Part shown: piece by piece, positions 8,811-19,052 of the stretch
Position numbering within the stretch: position 1 is the stretch's first letter
Layout of the letters: each line of letters begins with the position of its first letter
Assembly (NCBI RefSeq): GCF_003951315.1
Contig: NZ_QLJH01000001.1
Location: 1-64,000, forward strand
Reading direction: 5' to 3'
DNA from: Sphingomonas sp. S-NIH.Pt15_0812
GTDB taxonomy: Bacteria > Pseudomonadota > Alphaproteobacteria > Sphingomonadales > Sphingomonadaceae
DNA: 64,000 bases
The notes under the pieces: generated by a model
What the model saw: the letters and a program-made list of their open reading frames with translations, nothing else
Database searches by the model: none
What the model was told of the DNA's origin: nothing
Program-made: the position numbers and the translations under genes

Positions 8811-9356
8811 TCAGCCCGCCGTCCTGCCCTGTTCGGCCGGGTAGAAGGTATAGGACAGGGTGATGGTCTGGATGTCGGCGGCGTCGGGATCGGTCAGCAT
8901 CGCCGGGTCGATGTAGAAGATCACCGGCATCCGCGCCGTCTCGCCGGGCTTCAGCGTCTGCTCGGTGAAGCAGAAACACTGGATCTTCTTGAAATATTTG
9001 CCGGCCTGCGCGGGCTGGACGTTGAAGGTGGCGGTGCCGGTCAGCGGCTGGCCGCTGGTGTTGGTCGCCTTGAAGAAGGCCATGTCGCGCGCGCCGACCG
9101 CCACCGTGTCGAACCGGCTTTCGGGCACGAAGCGCCAGGCCAGCTTGGGGCTGACATTGGTGTCGAAATCGACTCGGACCTGCCGGTCGACCGCGCCCGG
9201 CGCGGCGAGGCCGCGGCCGGTGGTGCCGTTCAGCCCGGTCGCCTGGCAGAACAGGCGATAGAGCGGCACGCTGGCCCAGGCCAGGCCGGTCATGAAGGCG
9301 ATGCCCAGCACCGCCAGCAGCGCGGTGCGGCGCGTGCGGGCGGCGGGGTCGCTCAA
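8811..9356 (-). CDS. ctaG: Cytochrome c oxidase copper chaperone Cox11/CtaG
   Basis: A 181-residue Cox11-type protein delivering copper to the CuB site of oxidase subunit I. One N-terminal helix (about 12-32, ending in WASVPLYRLFCQATG, the family signature) anchors a periplasmic Ig-like domain. The copper-binding motif is CFCF near residue 138 (KIQCFCFTEQTL). The only start giving full length is TTG, overlapping the upstream small gene as TTGA; a later ATG would remove half of the membrane helix. The SLSYTFYP-like C-terminus (TLSYTFYPAEQ) is present, so the gene is intact. Confidence 0.92.
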   Translation of the reverse strand: MSDPAARTRRTALLAVLGIAFMTGLAWASVPLYRLFCQATGLNGTTGRGLAAPGAVDRQVRVDFDTNVSPKLAWRFVPESRFDTVAVGARDMAFFKATNTSGQPLTGTATFNVQPAQAGKYFKKIQCFCFTEQTLKPGETARMPVIFYIDPAMLTDPDAADIQTITLSYTFYPAEQGRTAG

Positions 9357-9490
9357 TGCGGCATCCCCGCCTGGATCTTGGCGATCGAGATGCCGAACAC
9401 CAGCAGCACGAACGCCCCCAGCAGCACCGCCATCACGATCGCGCGCGACCGCTGGCGGCGACGGACCAGATCCTGTTCCTCGGGGGTCAT
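9353..9490 (-). CDS. Small single-helix protein of the oxidase operon (CoxF-like)
   Basis: A 45-residue protein, [19 protein letters not shown] followed by one membrane helix (about 18-37) and a short IQAGMPH tail. It is held between ctaB and ctaG with 4 bp overlaps on both sides (ATGA and TTGA), so it is almost certainly translated. Small one-helix genes at this position (often called coxF or left unannotated) are common in alphaproteobacterial oxidase operons. The function is not established; an assembly role is inferred from position. Confidence 0.75.
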   Translation of the reverse strand: MTPEEQDLVRRRQRSRAIVMAVLLGAFVLLVFGISIAKIQAGMPH

Positions 9491-10401
9491 GCGCTTCCTC
9501 CTGCCAGCAGCCAGCGATCGGCGACCAGCGCGCCGAAGATCACGAAGAGATAGAGGATCGAATATTTGAACAAACGCTTTTCCGGCTTCATCGCGTCGTC
9601 CGCGCCCGTCTGGCGCAGTGCCACCTGCGCGGCGAACAGCGCGAACACCGCCGTGGTGAGGCTGGCGGTCCAGCCATAGACCGCGCCGGTCAGCCCCAGC
9701 GGCCAGGGCAGCACCGCCGCCGCCGCCATCGGGATGGTGTACAGGCCGATCTGGGTCCGCGTCACCCGCTCGCCCGCGACGACCGGTAGCATCGGCACGC
9801 CGGCATTGGCGTAATCGGTCTTCACGAACAGCGCGAGCGCCCAGAAATGCGGCGGCGTCCACAGAAAGACGAGCATGAACATCAGGAACGGCAGCAGCGC
9901 GACCTGGTTGGTCGCCGCCGCCCAGCCGATCAGCGGCGGAAACGCGCCGGCCGCGCCGCCGATGACGATGTTCTGCGGCGTGCGCCGCTTCAGCCACACG
10001 GTATAGATCAGCACGTAGAACAGGATCGACACCGCCAGGATCGCCGCCGCCGTCCAATTGACCGCGACGAACATCAGGATGACCGAGAAGCTGGCGAGAC
10101 CCACGCCGAAATGAAGCGCCGACTGCCGGTCCATCCGCCCGGCGGGCAGCGGCCGCTTCTGCGTCCGGCGCATGATCGCGTCGATATCCGCTTCATACCA
10201 TTGGTTGAGCGCCCCCGCCGCGCCCGCGCCCAGCGCGATGCACAGGATCGCGGTGAAGCCCAGCACGGGGTGGATGCCGACCGGCGCGGCCAGCATCCCG
10301 CACAGGCCAGTGAAGACGACCAGCGTCATGACCCGGGGCTTGGTCAGCGCCAGGAAGTCGCGCCAGTCGGCCGGCGGCAGCAGGGGGGTCGCGGTGCTCA
10401 T
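9487..10401 (-). CDS. ctaB: Protohaem IX farnesyltransferase (haem O synthase)
   Basis: A 304-residue UbiA-family membrane prenyltransferase that makes haem O, the precursor of haem A for the oxidase. The [20 protein letters not shown] start is typical. The prenyl-diphosphate/Mg site is [21 protein letters not shown]'s first Asp-rich motif (about residues 80-100); [11 protein letters not shown] and a [13 protein letters not shown] segment are further CtaB hallmarks. The frame extends upstream but [10 protein letters not shown] is the natural N-terminus. It is the first gene of the leftward operon; ctaC and ctaD, which usually precede it, are replaced by a divergent unrelated operon. Confidence 0.95.
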   Translation of the reverse strand: MSTATPLLPPADWRDFLALTKPRVMTLVVFTGLCGMLAAPVGIHPVLGFTAILCIALGAGAAGALNQWYEADIDAIMRRTQKRPLPAGRMDRQSALHFGVGLASFSVILMFVAVNWTAAAILAVSILFYVLIYTVWLKRRTPQNIVIGGAAGAFPPLIGWAAATNQVALLPFLMFMLVFLWTPPHFWALALFVKTDYANAGVPMLPVVAGERVTRTQIGLYTIPMAAAAVLPWPLGLTGAVYGWTASLTTAVFALFAAQVALRQTGADDAMKPEKRLFKYSILYLFVIFGALVADRWLLAGGSA

Positions 10402-10571
10402 CTCTTGTCCGAGGATATAGGCCAGCGCGCGGGCGGGGCAAAGCCTTCGCCGAACACGGCCCGACGCTTTGATATGCATCAGCCAAATCCCCACTTTCCA
10501 TGGATTTAGCCGGGAACCGGGGCGGTGGAGATGCGCTTCTTGGACCAACCCCAACCAAAGAGGCACCCGTT

Positions 10572-11153
10572 ATGGCTGACGATAGCGTGAGGGACGATGC
10601 CCCGCCGGCCACGGCCAAGTCCGGCGACGCGGCCGAGCAGTTCGCCCAAGAGTTGCCGGAGGCCAAGGGCGACCAGGTCGTGGCCCGGTCGGTGACGATC
10701 AACCGGCCGGTCGGCGAGCTGTTCACCTTCTTCCGCGATTTCTCCAACCTGCCGAGTTTCATGGAGAATGTCGTCCGCATCGACATCCTCGACGACACGC
10801 GCTCGCATTGGGTGGTGAAGGCGCCCGGCGGTGGCACGGTGGAATGGACCGCGCGGATCACCGACGAGGCGGCCAATACCCTGATCGCCTGGACGTCGGA
10901 GGAAGGGGCGGACGTGCCGAACAGCGGCCATGTCACCTTCCGCGACGCCGGCGCGCGCGGCACGGTGGTGACCGCCACCATCCTCTATGATCCGCCCGCC
11001 GGCTTGATCGGCAAGATCGTCGCCAAGATGTTCCAGCGCGAACCCGCCATCCAGGCGCGCCGCGACCTGCGCCGGTTCAAGCAATTGATGGAAACGGGCG
11101 AAATCGCCACCCCGGCGATGAATCCCAAGCAGTTCGAGGAGATGGGACTGTGA
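10572..11153 (+). CDS. SRPBCC (START-like) family protein
   Basis: A 193-residue protein with a polyketide cyclase/dehydrase-type SRPBCC fold from about residue 35: [20 protein letters not shown], then [31 protein letters not shown], and the long C-terminal helix [17 protein letters not shown]. Such proteins form a hydrophobic ligand pocket; the ligand is unknown. The N-terminal 30 residues are disordered and acidic. The ATG fits the domain boundary. It overlaps the next gene by 4 bp (GTGA), and together with the alcohol dehydrogenase and SDR genes forms a rightward operon, a trio often seen in stress-linked loci of proteobacteria. Confidence 0.85.
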   Translation: MADDSVRDDAPPATAKSGDAAEQFAQELPEAKGDQVVARSVTINRPVGELFTFFRDFSNLPSFMENVVRIDILDDTRSHWVVKAPGGGTVEWTARITDEAANTLIAWTSEEGADVPNSGHVTFRDAGARGTVVTATILYDPPAGLIGKIVAKMFQREPAIQARRDLRRFKQLMETGEIATPAMNPKQFEEMGL

Positions 11154-12334
11154 AAGCCCTGGCCTGGCACGGCAAGCACGACGTCCGCATGGACACGGTC
11201 GACGATCCCGAGATCGTCAATCCGCGCGACGCGATCATCAAGGTCACCTCGACCGCGATCTGCGGGTCGGACCTGCATCTCTATGACGGCTATATCCCGA
11301 CCATGAAGGCCGGCGACATATTGGGCCATGAATTCATGGGCGAGGTGGTCGAGGTCGGGCCGAAGTCGACGCTGAAGAAGGGGCAGCGTGTGGTGGTGCC
11401 CTTCACCATCGCCTGCGGCAGCTGCTATCATTGCGGCAAGCACCAATATTCGGCCTGCGACAACGGCTTGCCCGCCGACAACCAGGATATCGCCCAGACG
11501 CTCTATGGCCAGCCCATGTCGGGCCTGTTCGGCTACAGCCACATGACCGGCGGCTATGCGGGCGGACAGGCGGAATATGTCCGCGTGCCGTTCAGCGATG
11601 TCGGCCCGATCGTCATCCCGGACGGGGTCGACGACGACAAGGTGCTGTTCCTGTCCGACATCCTGCCGACCGGATGGCAGGCGGCGGAATATGCCCAGAT
11701 CGAACCGGGCGACACGGTCGCGGTCTGGGGTTGTGGCCCGGTCGGGTTGTTCGCGGTCCAGTCCGCCTTCCTGATGGGTGCGGAGCGGGTGATCGCGATC
11801 GACCATTTCCCCAACCGGCTGGCGCTCGCCAAGCGCTTCGGCGCGGAGACGATCAACTTTGAGGAGACGGCGACCTATGAGGCGCTGATGGAGATGACCG
11901 GCGGCATCGGTCCCGATGCGGTGATCGACGCGGTCGGGCTGGAGGCGCACGGACTGTTCGTCGACAACGTCATCGACCAGATCAAGGCGTCGACCTTCCT
12001 CGGCACCGACCGGCCGCATTCGATCCGCCAGGCGATCATCGCCTGTCGCAAGGGCGGGCGGGTCTCCATGCCGGCGGTCTATGGCGGCTTCGTCGACAAG
12101 TTCCCGCTCGGCGCCTTCATGGAGAAGGGGCTGACCATGAAAACCGGCCAGACCCATGTGCAGCATTACCTGCCCGGCCTGCTCAACGCGATCATGGAAG
12201 GCAAGATCGACACCGAGTTCCTGATCTCGCACCGCATGCCGCTGATGGACGCGCCCAAGGGCTATAAGATGTTCCACGACCAGCAGAACGACGTGACCAA
12301 GATCGTGCTGAAACCCGGCATGGCCCAGGGTTGA
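11150..12334 (+). CDS. Zinc-dependent alcohol dehydrogenase (formaldehyde dehydrogenase-like MDR)
   Basis: A 394-residue medium-chain dehydrogenase. The catalytic zinc site is seen in [11 protein letters not shown] (Cys near 38) and [12 protein letters not shown] (His-Glu near 61-62); the structural zinc cysteines are in [18 protein letters not shown] (about 90-105). The Rossmann fold has [17 protein letters not shown] near residue 190. The insertion between the structural zinc loop and the Rossmann domain resembles the glutathione-independent formaldehyde dehydrogenase subgroup, but the substrate is not proven. The GTG start overlaps the upstream stop as GTGA. Confidence 0.9.
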   Translation: MKALAWHGKHDVRMDTVDDPEIVNPRDAIIKVTSTAICGSDLHLYDGYIPTMKAGDILGHEFMGEVVEVGPKSTLKKGQRVVVPFTIACGSCYHCGKHQYSACDNGLPADNQDIAQTLYGQPMSGLFGYSHMTGGYAGGQAEYVRVPFSDVGPIVIPDGVDDDKVLFLSDILPTGWQAAEYAQIEPGDTVAVWGCGPVGLFAVQSAFLMGAERVIAIDHFPNRLALAKRFGAETINFEETATYEALMEMTGGIGPDAVIDAVGLEAHGLFVDNVIDQIKASTFLGTDRPHSIRQAIIACRKGGRVSMPAVYGGFVDKFPLGAFMEKGLTMKTGQTHVQHYLPGLLNAIMEGKIDTEFLISHRMPLMDAPKGYKMFHDQQNDVTKIVLKPGMAQG

Positions 12335-12351
12335 AAACAGGAGAGATCGAC

Positions 12352-13137
12352 ATGGCTGATAAATTCGCGATCATCACCGGCGCCTCGACCGGCATCGGCT
12401 TCGAACTGGCGACGCTCGCCGCGCAGGATGGCTACGACCTGCTGATCGTCGCCGACGAACCCCTGATCCAGTCCGCCGCGCAGGACCTGCGCCAGTTCGG
12501 CACCGAGGTGCAGGCGGTGGAGGCGGACCTGTCGACGCTGGAGGGCGTCGACGCACTGCTCGACGCCGCCGGCGGTCGGCAGGTCGATATCCTCTGCGCC
12601 AATGCCGGGCGGGGCCTGGGCCACGGCTTCCTCGACCAGGCGGTCGACGAGTGGCGCAAGGTGATCGACACCAACATCACCGGCACGCTTTATCTGCTCC
12701 AGAAGGCGCTGAAGCCGATGGTGGCGCGGAACGAAGGCAAGGTGCTGATCACCGGCTCGATCGCCGGCTATATCCCCGGCGCGTTCCAGGCGGTGTATAA
12801 CTCGTCCAAGTCGTTCATCGACTATTTCAGCGATGCGATCCGCAACGAGCTGAAGGAATCGGACGGCGTCACCATCACCACGCTGAAGCCCGGACCGGTC
12901 GACACCGAATTCTTCGCGCGCGGCGACATGCTCGACACCTCGGTCGGCCAGTCGGAAAGCAAGAGCGATCCGGTCGATGTGGCCAAGGACGGCTGGAGCG
13001 CGCTGATGAAGGGCGAGGCGTCGATCTTCTCGGGCTGGAAGACTAAGCTGCAAGGTACGCTCGCCAATATCACGCCGGCCAGCGTGCTGGCGGAACAGCA
13101 TCGCAAGATGGCCGAGCCGGGTAGCGGCAAGGAGTAA
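12352..13137 (+). CDS. Short-chain dehydrogenase/reductase
   Basis: A 261-residue classical SDR. The cofactor motif TGASTGIGFE is near residue 11, NAGRG near 85, and the catalytic residues are Ser in ITGSIAG (about 137) and Tyr/Lys in YNSSK (about 150-154). An acidic residue after beta-2 (VADEP) points toward NAD rather than NADP, but weakly. AGGAGA lies 8 bases before the ATG. Third gene of the SRPBCC-alcohol dehydrogenase operon (17 bp gap). The C-terminal PASVLAEQHRKMAEPG extension is beyond the minimal fold. Confidence 0.9.
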   Translation: MADKFAIITGASTGIGFELATLAAQDGYDLLIVADEPLIQSAAQDLRQFGTEVQAVEADLSTLEGVDALLDAAGGRQVDILCANAGRGLGHGFLDQAVDEWRKVIDTNITGTLYLLQKALKPMVARNEGKVLITGSIAGYIPGAFQAVYNSSKSFIDYFSDAIRNELKESDGVTITTLKPGPVDTEFFARGDMLDTSVGQSESKSDPVDVAKDGWSALMKGEASIFSGWKTKLQGTLANITPASVLAEQHRKMAEPGSGKE

Positions 13138-13166
13138 CGGCCGGCTTCCAGCGTCTGTCCTACCTG

Positions 13167-13196
13167 CCACGGACCTCACCCCGGTGGGGTCCGTGG
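13167..13196 (+). terminator. Hairpin after the SDR operon, terminator-like
   Basis: Perfect 9 bp arms CCACGGACC and GGTCCGTGG flank 12 bases that can pair further (CACC/GGTG). It begins 30 bases after the SDR stop. No T-run follows on the plus strand, so this is either a weak or Rho-assisted terminator, or one of the palindromes that fill this gap. Confidence 0.4.
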
Positions 13197-13284
13197 CGGT
13201 GTATCACCCGCCTCAGCATGCCGGTGAAGGTGGAACCTTCGTGGACGTCTACAGCCCGATGCGATGCCCTTGCTCCGGAAACGC

Positions 13285-13356
13285 CATTGCGAGCGCGGCG
13301 AAGCAACCCGCAGCCGCGCGCATGATGGCCTGGATTGCTTCACTGCGCCCGCAATG
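13285..13356. repeat. Palindromic intergenic repeat element
   Basis: Left arm 13285-13308 (CATTGCGAGCGCGGCGAAGC then AACC) and right arm 13332-13356 (GGATTGCTTCACTGCGCCCG then CAATG) are imperfect inverted copies, giving a long hairpin with a 23-base loop. The CATTGCGAGCG...CGAAGCAA wording resembles dispersed palindromic elements I know from alphaproteobacterial intergenic regions; copy number in this genome cannot be seen. Confidence 0.6.
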
Positions 13357-13418
13357 ACGGCCTGGGTCAACCCGATGTCATCCTGCTCCAGCAAACAGGC
13401 CGGACGGGCTCGCGCTCT

Positions 13419-13495
13419 TGCGAAGGCAGCAGCCTAGGGCCCAACAAAGTAACGCCTTGTGCTATCCGCAACCCTGGGGTCCTGCGTCCGCAGGA
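13419..13495. repeat. Second inverted repeat in the 13.1-13.6 kb gap
   Basis: Left arm 13419-13439 (TGCGAAGGCAGCAGCCTAGG) and right arm 13472-13492 pair at 16 of 21 positions. The right arm itself contains a perfect small hairpin, TCCTGCG-TC-CGCAGGA (13480-13495). A related half-copy occurs at 18024-18044, between hppA and thiL (TGCGAAGGCAGGAGCCC). Together with the preceding element it fills much of a 503-base stretch (13138-13640) in which I see no gene or RNA gene. Confidence 0.55.
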
Positions 13496-13640
13496 GCACG
13501 GGAGCGATTATTGCAAGGGTCCCGCGACGGCCGGGATTCGATCCGGGAACCTCTGCACGTTAGGCGAGACGTTCCGGGACTGGACCCCGACCTCCATCGC
13601 GATGACGTGAAGAGCAGGGCAAAGCCAGGCCTTCCACCCC

Positions 13641-15623
13641 TCAGGCCGGATTGTGCCGGTCCAGGAACGCCTTCATCCGCTGGAGGAAGGTCAGCCGATC
13701 CTCGCTGCGGGTGAAATGATGGTCGGCAAGCGGCTGTTCGAAATACTCGAACGGCTTGCCCGCATCCTCCAGCGCGCCGGCCATCATCCGCGACTGTTTG
13801 ACCGGCACGCGCTTGTCCGCCTTGCCATGGACCAGCAGGATCGGCACCGAAAAGGCGGCGGCGCCGAAGCGGGGGCTGACCGAGCGGAAGTCGGGCGCCT
13901 GTTTCTTCAGCCAGTCGCCGCGCGTACGTCCGTACAGGAACTGCCCGTCATAGGCCCGCATCGCCGCCAGGTCCGATACGCCTGCATAGGAGATGGCGCA
14001 GCGGTACAGCCCGCCGCCGCGCTGGGCCGCGCGCATCGCCGCATAACCGCCATAGGACGCCCCGACCATGCATGCGCGCTTGGGATCGGCGATCCCCTCC
14101 TTCACGGTCCAGGCGAGCGCATCGTCCAGATCGTCCTGCATCTTCAGGCCCCATTGCCCCTCGCCCTTCTTGGCGAATTCGCGGCCATAGCCGGACGAGC
14201 CGCGATAATTGGGCTGGATCACCGCATAGCCCAGTTCCGCCAGATATTGCGTCCACCAGTCCCAGCTTTCATCGTCGCGGGCGAAGGGGCCGCCATGCGG
14301 CAATATGATGATCGGCAGCGCCTTGGCCGTCCGCGCCCGGGGCAGGGTCAGCACCGCCTCGATCATGGTGCCGTCGCGCGCGGGATAGCGGATGGTACGG
14401 ACCGGCGACAGGATGCGCCCCTGCAGCTTCGGGTTCGCCCAGGACAGGCGCTGCATCCGGCCGGACCCGGTGTCGAAATAATAGATGATGCCCGCCTGCG
14501 ACGCGCTGCCGACCGAGACCAGCAGCTTGGTGCGATCCGCGCTCCACGACAGGATATGCGCGTGCCGGCCGTTGCCGACCGCCTCGTCCATCGCGGCCTG
14601 CACCTCGTGCATCGCCGGGTCGGTCCATTCGCTATGATAATAATGGTCGTCGACGCCATAGCCCGCGACATCGTCGCCGGCCGGATTGGGGATGACCGAG
14701 GCGATGTCGTAGCCGGGCGTCGCGAACAGCGTCTTGCCGAGCTTCAGGTCGGGCAGCGACATCTCATAGGCGGTGTCATGCCCATCGCTGTCGTCGATGC
14801 CGATCGCGCTGCCATCGGCCCGGAACAGGACCGGGGTGACGAAGCTCTCGTTATTCTTGCGATCGGCGCGGGCGATGGTGCGGAAGGTCTCGCCATTGTT
14901 GGTGCGGTAGAGCAGGGTCGCCTTGCGCGAACTGTCGTCCAGGCGATAGCCGATACGGACCTGGCCGGCGCCATCGGCATACCAGTCCCACACATTGGCG
15001 ACGCCGTTGACGATCCGTCGCCCGCGCCCGGTGGACAGGTCATATTCATAGACGCTCGGCCAGAAATCCATTTCCGAGGTGATGCCGGTCTGCTTGGCCA
15101 GCAGGATGCGCGGGCTGCCGTCGCGGGCGGTCCACAGCACATCGTCGGCGCGGATGCCGCTCTTCTCCCAGTCCAGCCGCTTCATCACCTTGGCGTCCGC
15201 CGACAGGCCGATCACGCGGGTGACGTAGATCTCGTTGCCATAGACCATGTCCTGCGAGCCCAGGCCGACCGCCAGCCAGCCGTCCCCCACCCAGCGCCAC
15301 CAGTTGATGTCGACGGTCGGCCCGACCCTGACCACCGACGGCTTGGCGTCGGGGCCGCCAGCGACCGGGGCAATCATCAGATATTGGGTGCCGTCGATCG
15401 CCATCTTGCCGGCCACGCGGGTGCCGTCGGGCGACAATCTGGGCTCGTCGATCGCGGGCAGGGCGGCGAAGGCCTCGACCGGAACCGGCCCGTCCTTGGC
15501 ACCTGCGCCGGCGTCCTTGGCAGCGGCCTGGTCCGACGCTGCGCCAGCCGGAACACTGCCCCCCATCGCCGATGCCGCCAGCAACCACGCCGCACATGCG
15601 ACGCCACGCCCGATACCTGTCAT
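13641..15623 (-). CDS. S9 family (prolyl oligopeptidase-type) serine peptidase, secreted
   Basis: A 660-residue exported peptidase. Signal peptide MTGIGRGVACAAWLLAASAM ends in PAGAA; an irregular beta-propeller follows to about 400, then an alpha/beta-hydrolase domain. The catalytic Ser is in GASYGGYAAMRAA (about 519), Asp in LLVHGKADKRVP and His in LADHHFTRSED near the C-terminus; PNYRGSSGYG is the usual S9C-type segment. The family cleaves short peptides (dipeptidyl/acylaminoacyl peptidase activities). The ATG chosen has GGGGGA six bases upstream; an ATG two codons earlier is possible. It lies 105 bp downstream of hppA in the same direction, preceded by the repeat-filled gap on its 3' side. 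Confidence 0.9.
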   Translation of the reverse strand: MTGIGRGVACAAWLLAASAMGGSVPAGAASDQAAAKDAGAGAKDGPVPVEAFAALPAIDEPRLSPDGTRVAGKMAIDGTQYLMIAPVAGGPDAKPSVVRVGPTVDINWWRWVGDGWLAVGLGSQDMVYGNEIYVTRVIGLSADAKVMKRLDWEKSGIRADDVLWTARDGSPRILLAKQTGITSEMDFWPSVYEYDLSTGRGRRIVNGVANVWDWYADGAGQVRIGYRLDDSSRKATLLYRTNNGETFRTIARADRKNNESFVTPVLFRADGSAIGIDDSDGHDTAYEMSLPDLKLGKTLFATPGYDIASVIPNPAGDDVAGYGVDDHYYHSEWTDPAMHEVQAAMDEAVGNGRHAHILSWSADRTKLLVSVGSASQAGIIYYFDTGSGRMQRLSWANPKLQGRILSPVRTIRYPARDGTMIEAVLTLPRARTAKALPIIILPHGGPFARDDESWDWWTQYLAELGYAVIQPNYRGSSGYGREFAKKGEGQWGLKMQDDLDDALAWTVKEGIADPKRACMVGASYGGYAAMRAAQRGGGLYRCAISYAGVSDLAAMRAYDGQFLYGRTRGDWLKKQAPDFRSVSPRFGAAAFSVPILLVHGKADKRVPVKQSRMMAGALEDAGKPFEYFEQPLADHHFTRSEDRLTFLQRMKAFLDRHNPA

Positions 15624-15728
15624 GATCATCCCCCATACCGGGCCCCCCGCCCGGCATGAGGTCATGCTAATCGATCAAAGCATCGGCTGACAAGTTGATC
15701 CGAAATACCGCCATAATGGAGGTATTGG

Positions 15729-17888
15729 TCATCCGCCCCGCGTCGCCAGTACCGCCAGCAGCAGCAGCGCGACGATATTGGTGATCTTGATCATCGGGTT
15801 GACCGCGGGACCGGCGGTATCCTTGTACGGGTCGCCGACCGTGTCGCCGGTCACCGCCGCCTTGTGCGCCTCCGATCCCTTGCCGCCATGATGGCCGTCC
15901 TCGATATATTTCTTGGCATTGTCCCAGGCCCCGCCGCCCGAGGTCATCGACAGCGCGACGAACAGCCCCGACACGATCACGCCCAGCAGCATCGCCCCCA
16001 GCGCGGCGAAGCCATTGGCCTGGCCCGCCACCAGCGACACGATGAAATAGACCGCGATCGGCGACAGCACCGGCAGCAGCGAGGGCACGATCATCTCGCG
16101 GATCGCGGCGCGGGTGACGAGGTCGACGGTGCGGCCATATTGCGGCCGGCTGGTGCCCAGCATGATGCCGGGATCGTCGCGGAACTGGCCGCGCACCTCC
16201 TCCACCACCGCGCCCGCGGCGCGCCCGACCGCCGTCATCCCGAACGCGCCGAACAGATAGGGCAGCAGCGCACCGAGCAGCAGGCCGACGATGACATAGG
16301 GGTTGGACAGGCTGAAATCGACCTCCACCTCCGGGAAATAGGTCGACAGGTCGGTGGTATAGGCGCCGAACAGCACCAGCGCGGCCAGCCCGGCCGAGCC
16401 GATCGCATAGCCCTTGGTCACCGCCTTGGTGGTGTTGCCGACCGCATCCAGCGCGTCGGTGCGCTGGCGCACCTCGTCGGGCAGCGCGGCCATCTCGGCG
16501 ATGCCGCCGGCATTGTCGGTGACCGGGCCATAGGCGTCGAGCGCGACGACCATGCCCGCCAGCGCCAGCATCGCGGTCGCGGCGAAGGCGATGCCGATCA
16601 CGCCGGCGAGCTGATAGGTGGCGACCACCGCGACGACGATCACCAGCGTCGGCAGCGCCGTCGCCTCCAGGCTGATCGCCAGGCCCTGGATCACGTTGGT
16701 GCCGTGCCCCGTCTCGCTGGCGCGCGCGATCGAGCGGACCGGGCGATAGGCGGTGCCCGTATAATATTCGGTGATCCACACGATCAGTCCGGTGACCGCC
16801 AGCCCGATCACCATGCACCAGATCAGGTCCATGCCGGTGAAGCCCGGCCCGGTCGCCGCGGCGGCGCCCCCTTGCGTCAGGTCGTCGCTGACCGCGTCGA
16901 GGAAGCCGGCATTGCCGATCACCGCGTGCAGGTCGCCCAGCGTATAATGGGCGGCGGCGAAGATCGCCGGAACCGCGAGCAGCGCCGAGGTCCAGAAGCC
17001 CTTGTAGAGCGCGCCCATGATCGAGCCGTTCCGGCCGAGCCGCACCATATAGGTGCCGATGATGCTGGTCAGGATGCACACGCCGCCGACGATCAGCGGC
17101 AGGCTCATCAGCCGCAGCAACTCGCCCGCATCGGCGCGGACCAACAGCGCGATCGAGATCATCGTCACGCCCAGCGTCACCACATAGGTCTCGAACAGAT
17201 CGGCGGCCATGCCGGCGCAATCGCCGACATTGTCGCCGACATTGTCCGCGATCACCGCCGGGTTGCGGGGATCGTCCTCCGGGATGCCGGCCTCGACCTT
17301 GCCGACCAGATCCGCGCCGACATCGGCCGCCTTGGTGAAGATGCCGCCGCCCAGCCGCGCGAAGATCGAGATGAGCGACGCGCCGAAGGCCAGCGCGGTC
17401 AGCGCCTCGACGATGATGCGGTCATTGGGGGCATGGCCGGCGGGACCGACCAGATACCAGAAGAAGACGGCGATCGCGAGCAGGCCCAGCCCCGCCACCA
17501 GCATCCCCGTCACCGCGCCCGAGCGGAAGGCGGTGGTCAGACCCGCCTGGAGCGAGGTGCGGGCGGCCTCCGCCGTGCGGACATTGGCGCGCACCGAAAT
17601 GGTCATGCCGACATAGCCGGCAACCCCCGACAGGATCGCGCCGATCGCGAAGCCCAGGGTCGACAGCCAGCCCAGCGTCACCGCCAGGACGATGGCGACG
17701 ACGATCCCGACCACGGCGATGGTGGTGTATTGGCGGCCCAGATAGGCCTTGGCGCCTTCCTGGATGGCGCCGGCGATGTCCTGCATCCGGGCGTCGCCCG
17801 GCGATTGGCGAAGCACTTGCCCGCTGGTGACGATGCCATAAAGCACGGCGATCCCGCCGCAGATCATGGCGAGATAGACTGCCGTCAT
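15729..17888 (-). CDS. hppA: Membrane-bound proton-translocating pyrophosphatase
   Basis: A 719-residue, roughly 16-helix membrane pyrophosphatase coupling PPi hydrolysis to ion pumping. The catalytic loop [19 protein letters not shown] and the Asp-rich [19 protein letters not shown] (about 205-235) are intact, as is the second site [10 protein letters not shown]. At about 487 the sequence reads [17 protein letters not shown]: Lys in the position that is Ala in K+-dependent enzymes, so this is the K+-independent H+-pumping class. The start is [12 protein letters not shown]; the upstream in-frame extension is Arg-rich and not membrane-like. Confidence 0.96.
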   Translation of the reverse strand: MTAVYLAMICGGIAVLYGIVTSGQVLRQSPGDARMQDIAGAIQEGAKAYLGRQYTTIAVVGIVVAIVLAVTLGWLSTLGFAIGAILSGVAGYVGMTISVRANVRTAEAARTSLQAGLTTAFRSGAVTGMLVAGLGLLAIAVFFWYLVGPAGHAPNDRIIVEALTALAFGASLISIFARLGGGIFTKAADVGADLVGKVEAGIPEDDPRNPAVIADNVGDNVGDCAGMAADLFETYVVTLGVTMISIALLVRADAGELLRLMSLPLIVGGVCILTSIIGTYMVRLGRNGSIMGALYKGFWTSALLAVPAIFAAAHYTLGDLHAVIGNAGFLDAVSDDLTQGGAAAATGPGFTGMDLIWCMVIGLAVTGLIVWITEYYTGTAYRPVRSIARASETGHGTNVIQGLAISLEATALPTLVIVVAVVATYQLAGVIGIAFAATAMLALAGMVVALDAYGPVTDNAGGIAEMAALPDEVRQRTDALDAVGNTTKAVTKGYAIGSAGLAALVLFGAYTTDLSTYFPEVEVDFSLSNPYVIVGLLLGALLPYLFGAFGMTAVGRAAGAVVEEVRGQFRDDPGIMLGTSRPQYGRTVDLVTRAAIREMIVPSLLPVLSPIAVYFIVSLVAGQANGFAALGAMLLGVIVSGLFVALSMTSGGGAWDNAKKYIEDGHHGGKGSEAHKAAVTGDTVGDPYKDTAGPAVNPMIKITNIVALLLLAVLATRGG

Positions 17889-18112
17889 ACTCGTCCCTCC
17901 TGATCGCGGGCGCGCCGCCATGGGCCGCCCGTCGCCGGCGAAGCTACGCCGATTGGCGCGGGGTGCAACCATGCTGTGCCGGTCCCGCGACAGGGGGAGG
18001 TTGCGAAATATCGTCCGTGCTGCTGCGAAGGCAGGAGCCCGAGCTACGCGCGCGGAAGTCCGGCAATCGTCTTCGGGATCATAGGAAAAGCGCGCCGCGC
18101 CTCCGTGTGACC

Positions 18113-19030
18113 TCAATGCGCCGGAGTGGCCCCGCCATCATGCTCCCAGCCCAATCGATCCGGCAGGGGCAGCGACTCGCCACCGTCGGTCAGCGTCAGG
18201 CCCGCGCCGATCGCGAACGCGCCGACACAGGTCGCGGCCACCGGCGGCTCCATCGCTGCGGGGAGGGCGAAGAGCAGTTGGTAATCGTCCCCCGCCGTCA
18301 CCGCCGCCAATCGCGCCGCGCGATCCGTACCGCGCACGGCACCATAGGCGGCGGACAGCGGCACCGCCTCCAATCGAACCGTGACGGCAAGGCCGCTCGC
18401 CGCCGCCATGCGCGCCGCGTCGATCAGCAGCCCGTCCGACACGTCCGCCATCGCCGTCACCAGGGGCCCGAGCGCGCGTCCCTCCGCCAGCCGGGGGCGG
18501 GGCCGGCGATAGGCGTCGCGCAAGGCCGGGCTGTCGATCTCCCCCCGCGCCGCCGCCAGGCCGGGGCCGGCATCGCCGATCGTGCCCGTCACCCACAGGC
18601 GGTCGCCCGGCCGCGCGCCGCTCCGCGTCGGGGGGCGCCCGCTGCGGCCGATCGCGGTGCAGGTCAGGACGCGCGGCGCGCCGTCGGGCAGCGACACCGT
18701 GTCGCCGCCGATCAGGCGCGTGTCGAACGTCGCCAGCGCCGCCGCCAGCCCGGCGAGGAACGCCCGGTCCCAGCCATCCCCGCCCAGCGGCAGGTTGAGC
18801 AGCACCCCCTCCGGCACCGCCCCCTTGGCGGCCAGGTCGGACAGGTTCACCGCCAGCAGCTTCCACGCCACGTCCCCGGCCGGGTCGGTGCCGAGGAAAT
18901 GCACCCCCTCGACCAGCGTGTCGGTGGTCAGCACCAGGTCGCCCAACGTCGCGGCATCGTCGCGCAGGTCGCGCGCGCCGGGGTGCAGCGGCAGCGCACG
19001 CAGGCCGGCGAGGAACTCGGCCTCCGTCAT
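18113..19030 (-). CDS. thiL: Thiamine-monophosphate kinase
   Basis: A 305-residue ThiL, which makes thiamine pyrophosphate from thiamine monophosphate with ATP. Motifs in order: RDDAATL and [19 protein letters not shown] (metal/substrate loop), [16 protein letters not shown] (the family signature), [11 protein letters not shown], and [20 protein letters not shown] (second Asp cluster). Length is close to the usual 320. It starts 22 bp after the DUF4169 gene and shares a leftward operon with nusB. Confidence 0.94.
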   Translation of the reverse strand: MTEAEFLAGLRALPLHPGARDLRDDAATLGDLVLTTDTLVEGVHFLGTDPAGDVAWKLLAVNLSDLAAKGAVPEGVLLNLPLGGDGWDRAFLAGLAAALATFDTRLIGGDTVSLPDGAPRVLTCTAIGRSGRPPTRSGARPGDRLWVTGTIGDAGPGLAAARGEIDSPALRDAYRRPRPRLAEGRALGPLVTAMADVSDGLLIDAARMAAASGLAVTVRLEAVPLSAAYGAVRGTDRAARLAAVTAGDDYQLLFALPAAMEPPVAATCVGAFAIGAGLTLTDGGESLPLPDRLGWEHDGGATPAH

Positions 19031-19052
19031 CGCGGGCAGGGCAGGGGGCGGC

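Noticed and set aside
13520..13545. tRNA-like T-loop (GGATTCGATCC)
   Set aside because: The flanking bases form only a short CCGG palindrome and no acceptor, D or anticodon arms can be drawn around it.
15864..17903. Long plus-strand frame opposite the pyrophosphatase
   Set aside because: Shadow of a highly conserved gene; Arg/His/Asp-rich translation typical of antisense GC-rich frames.
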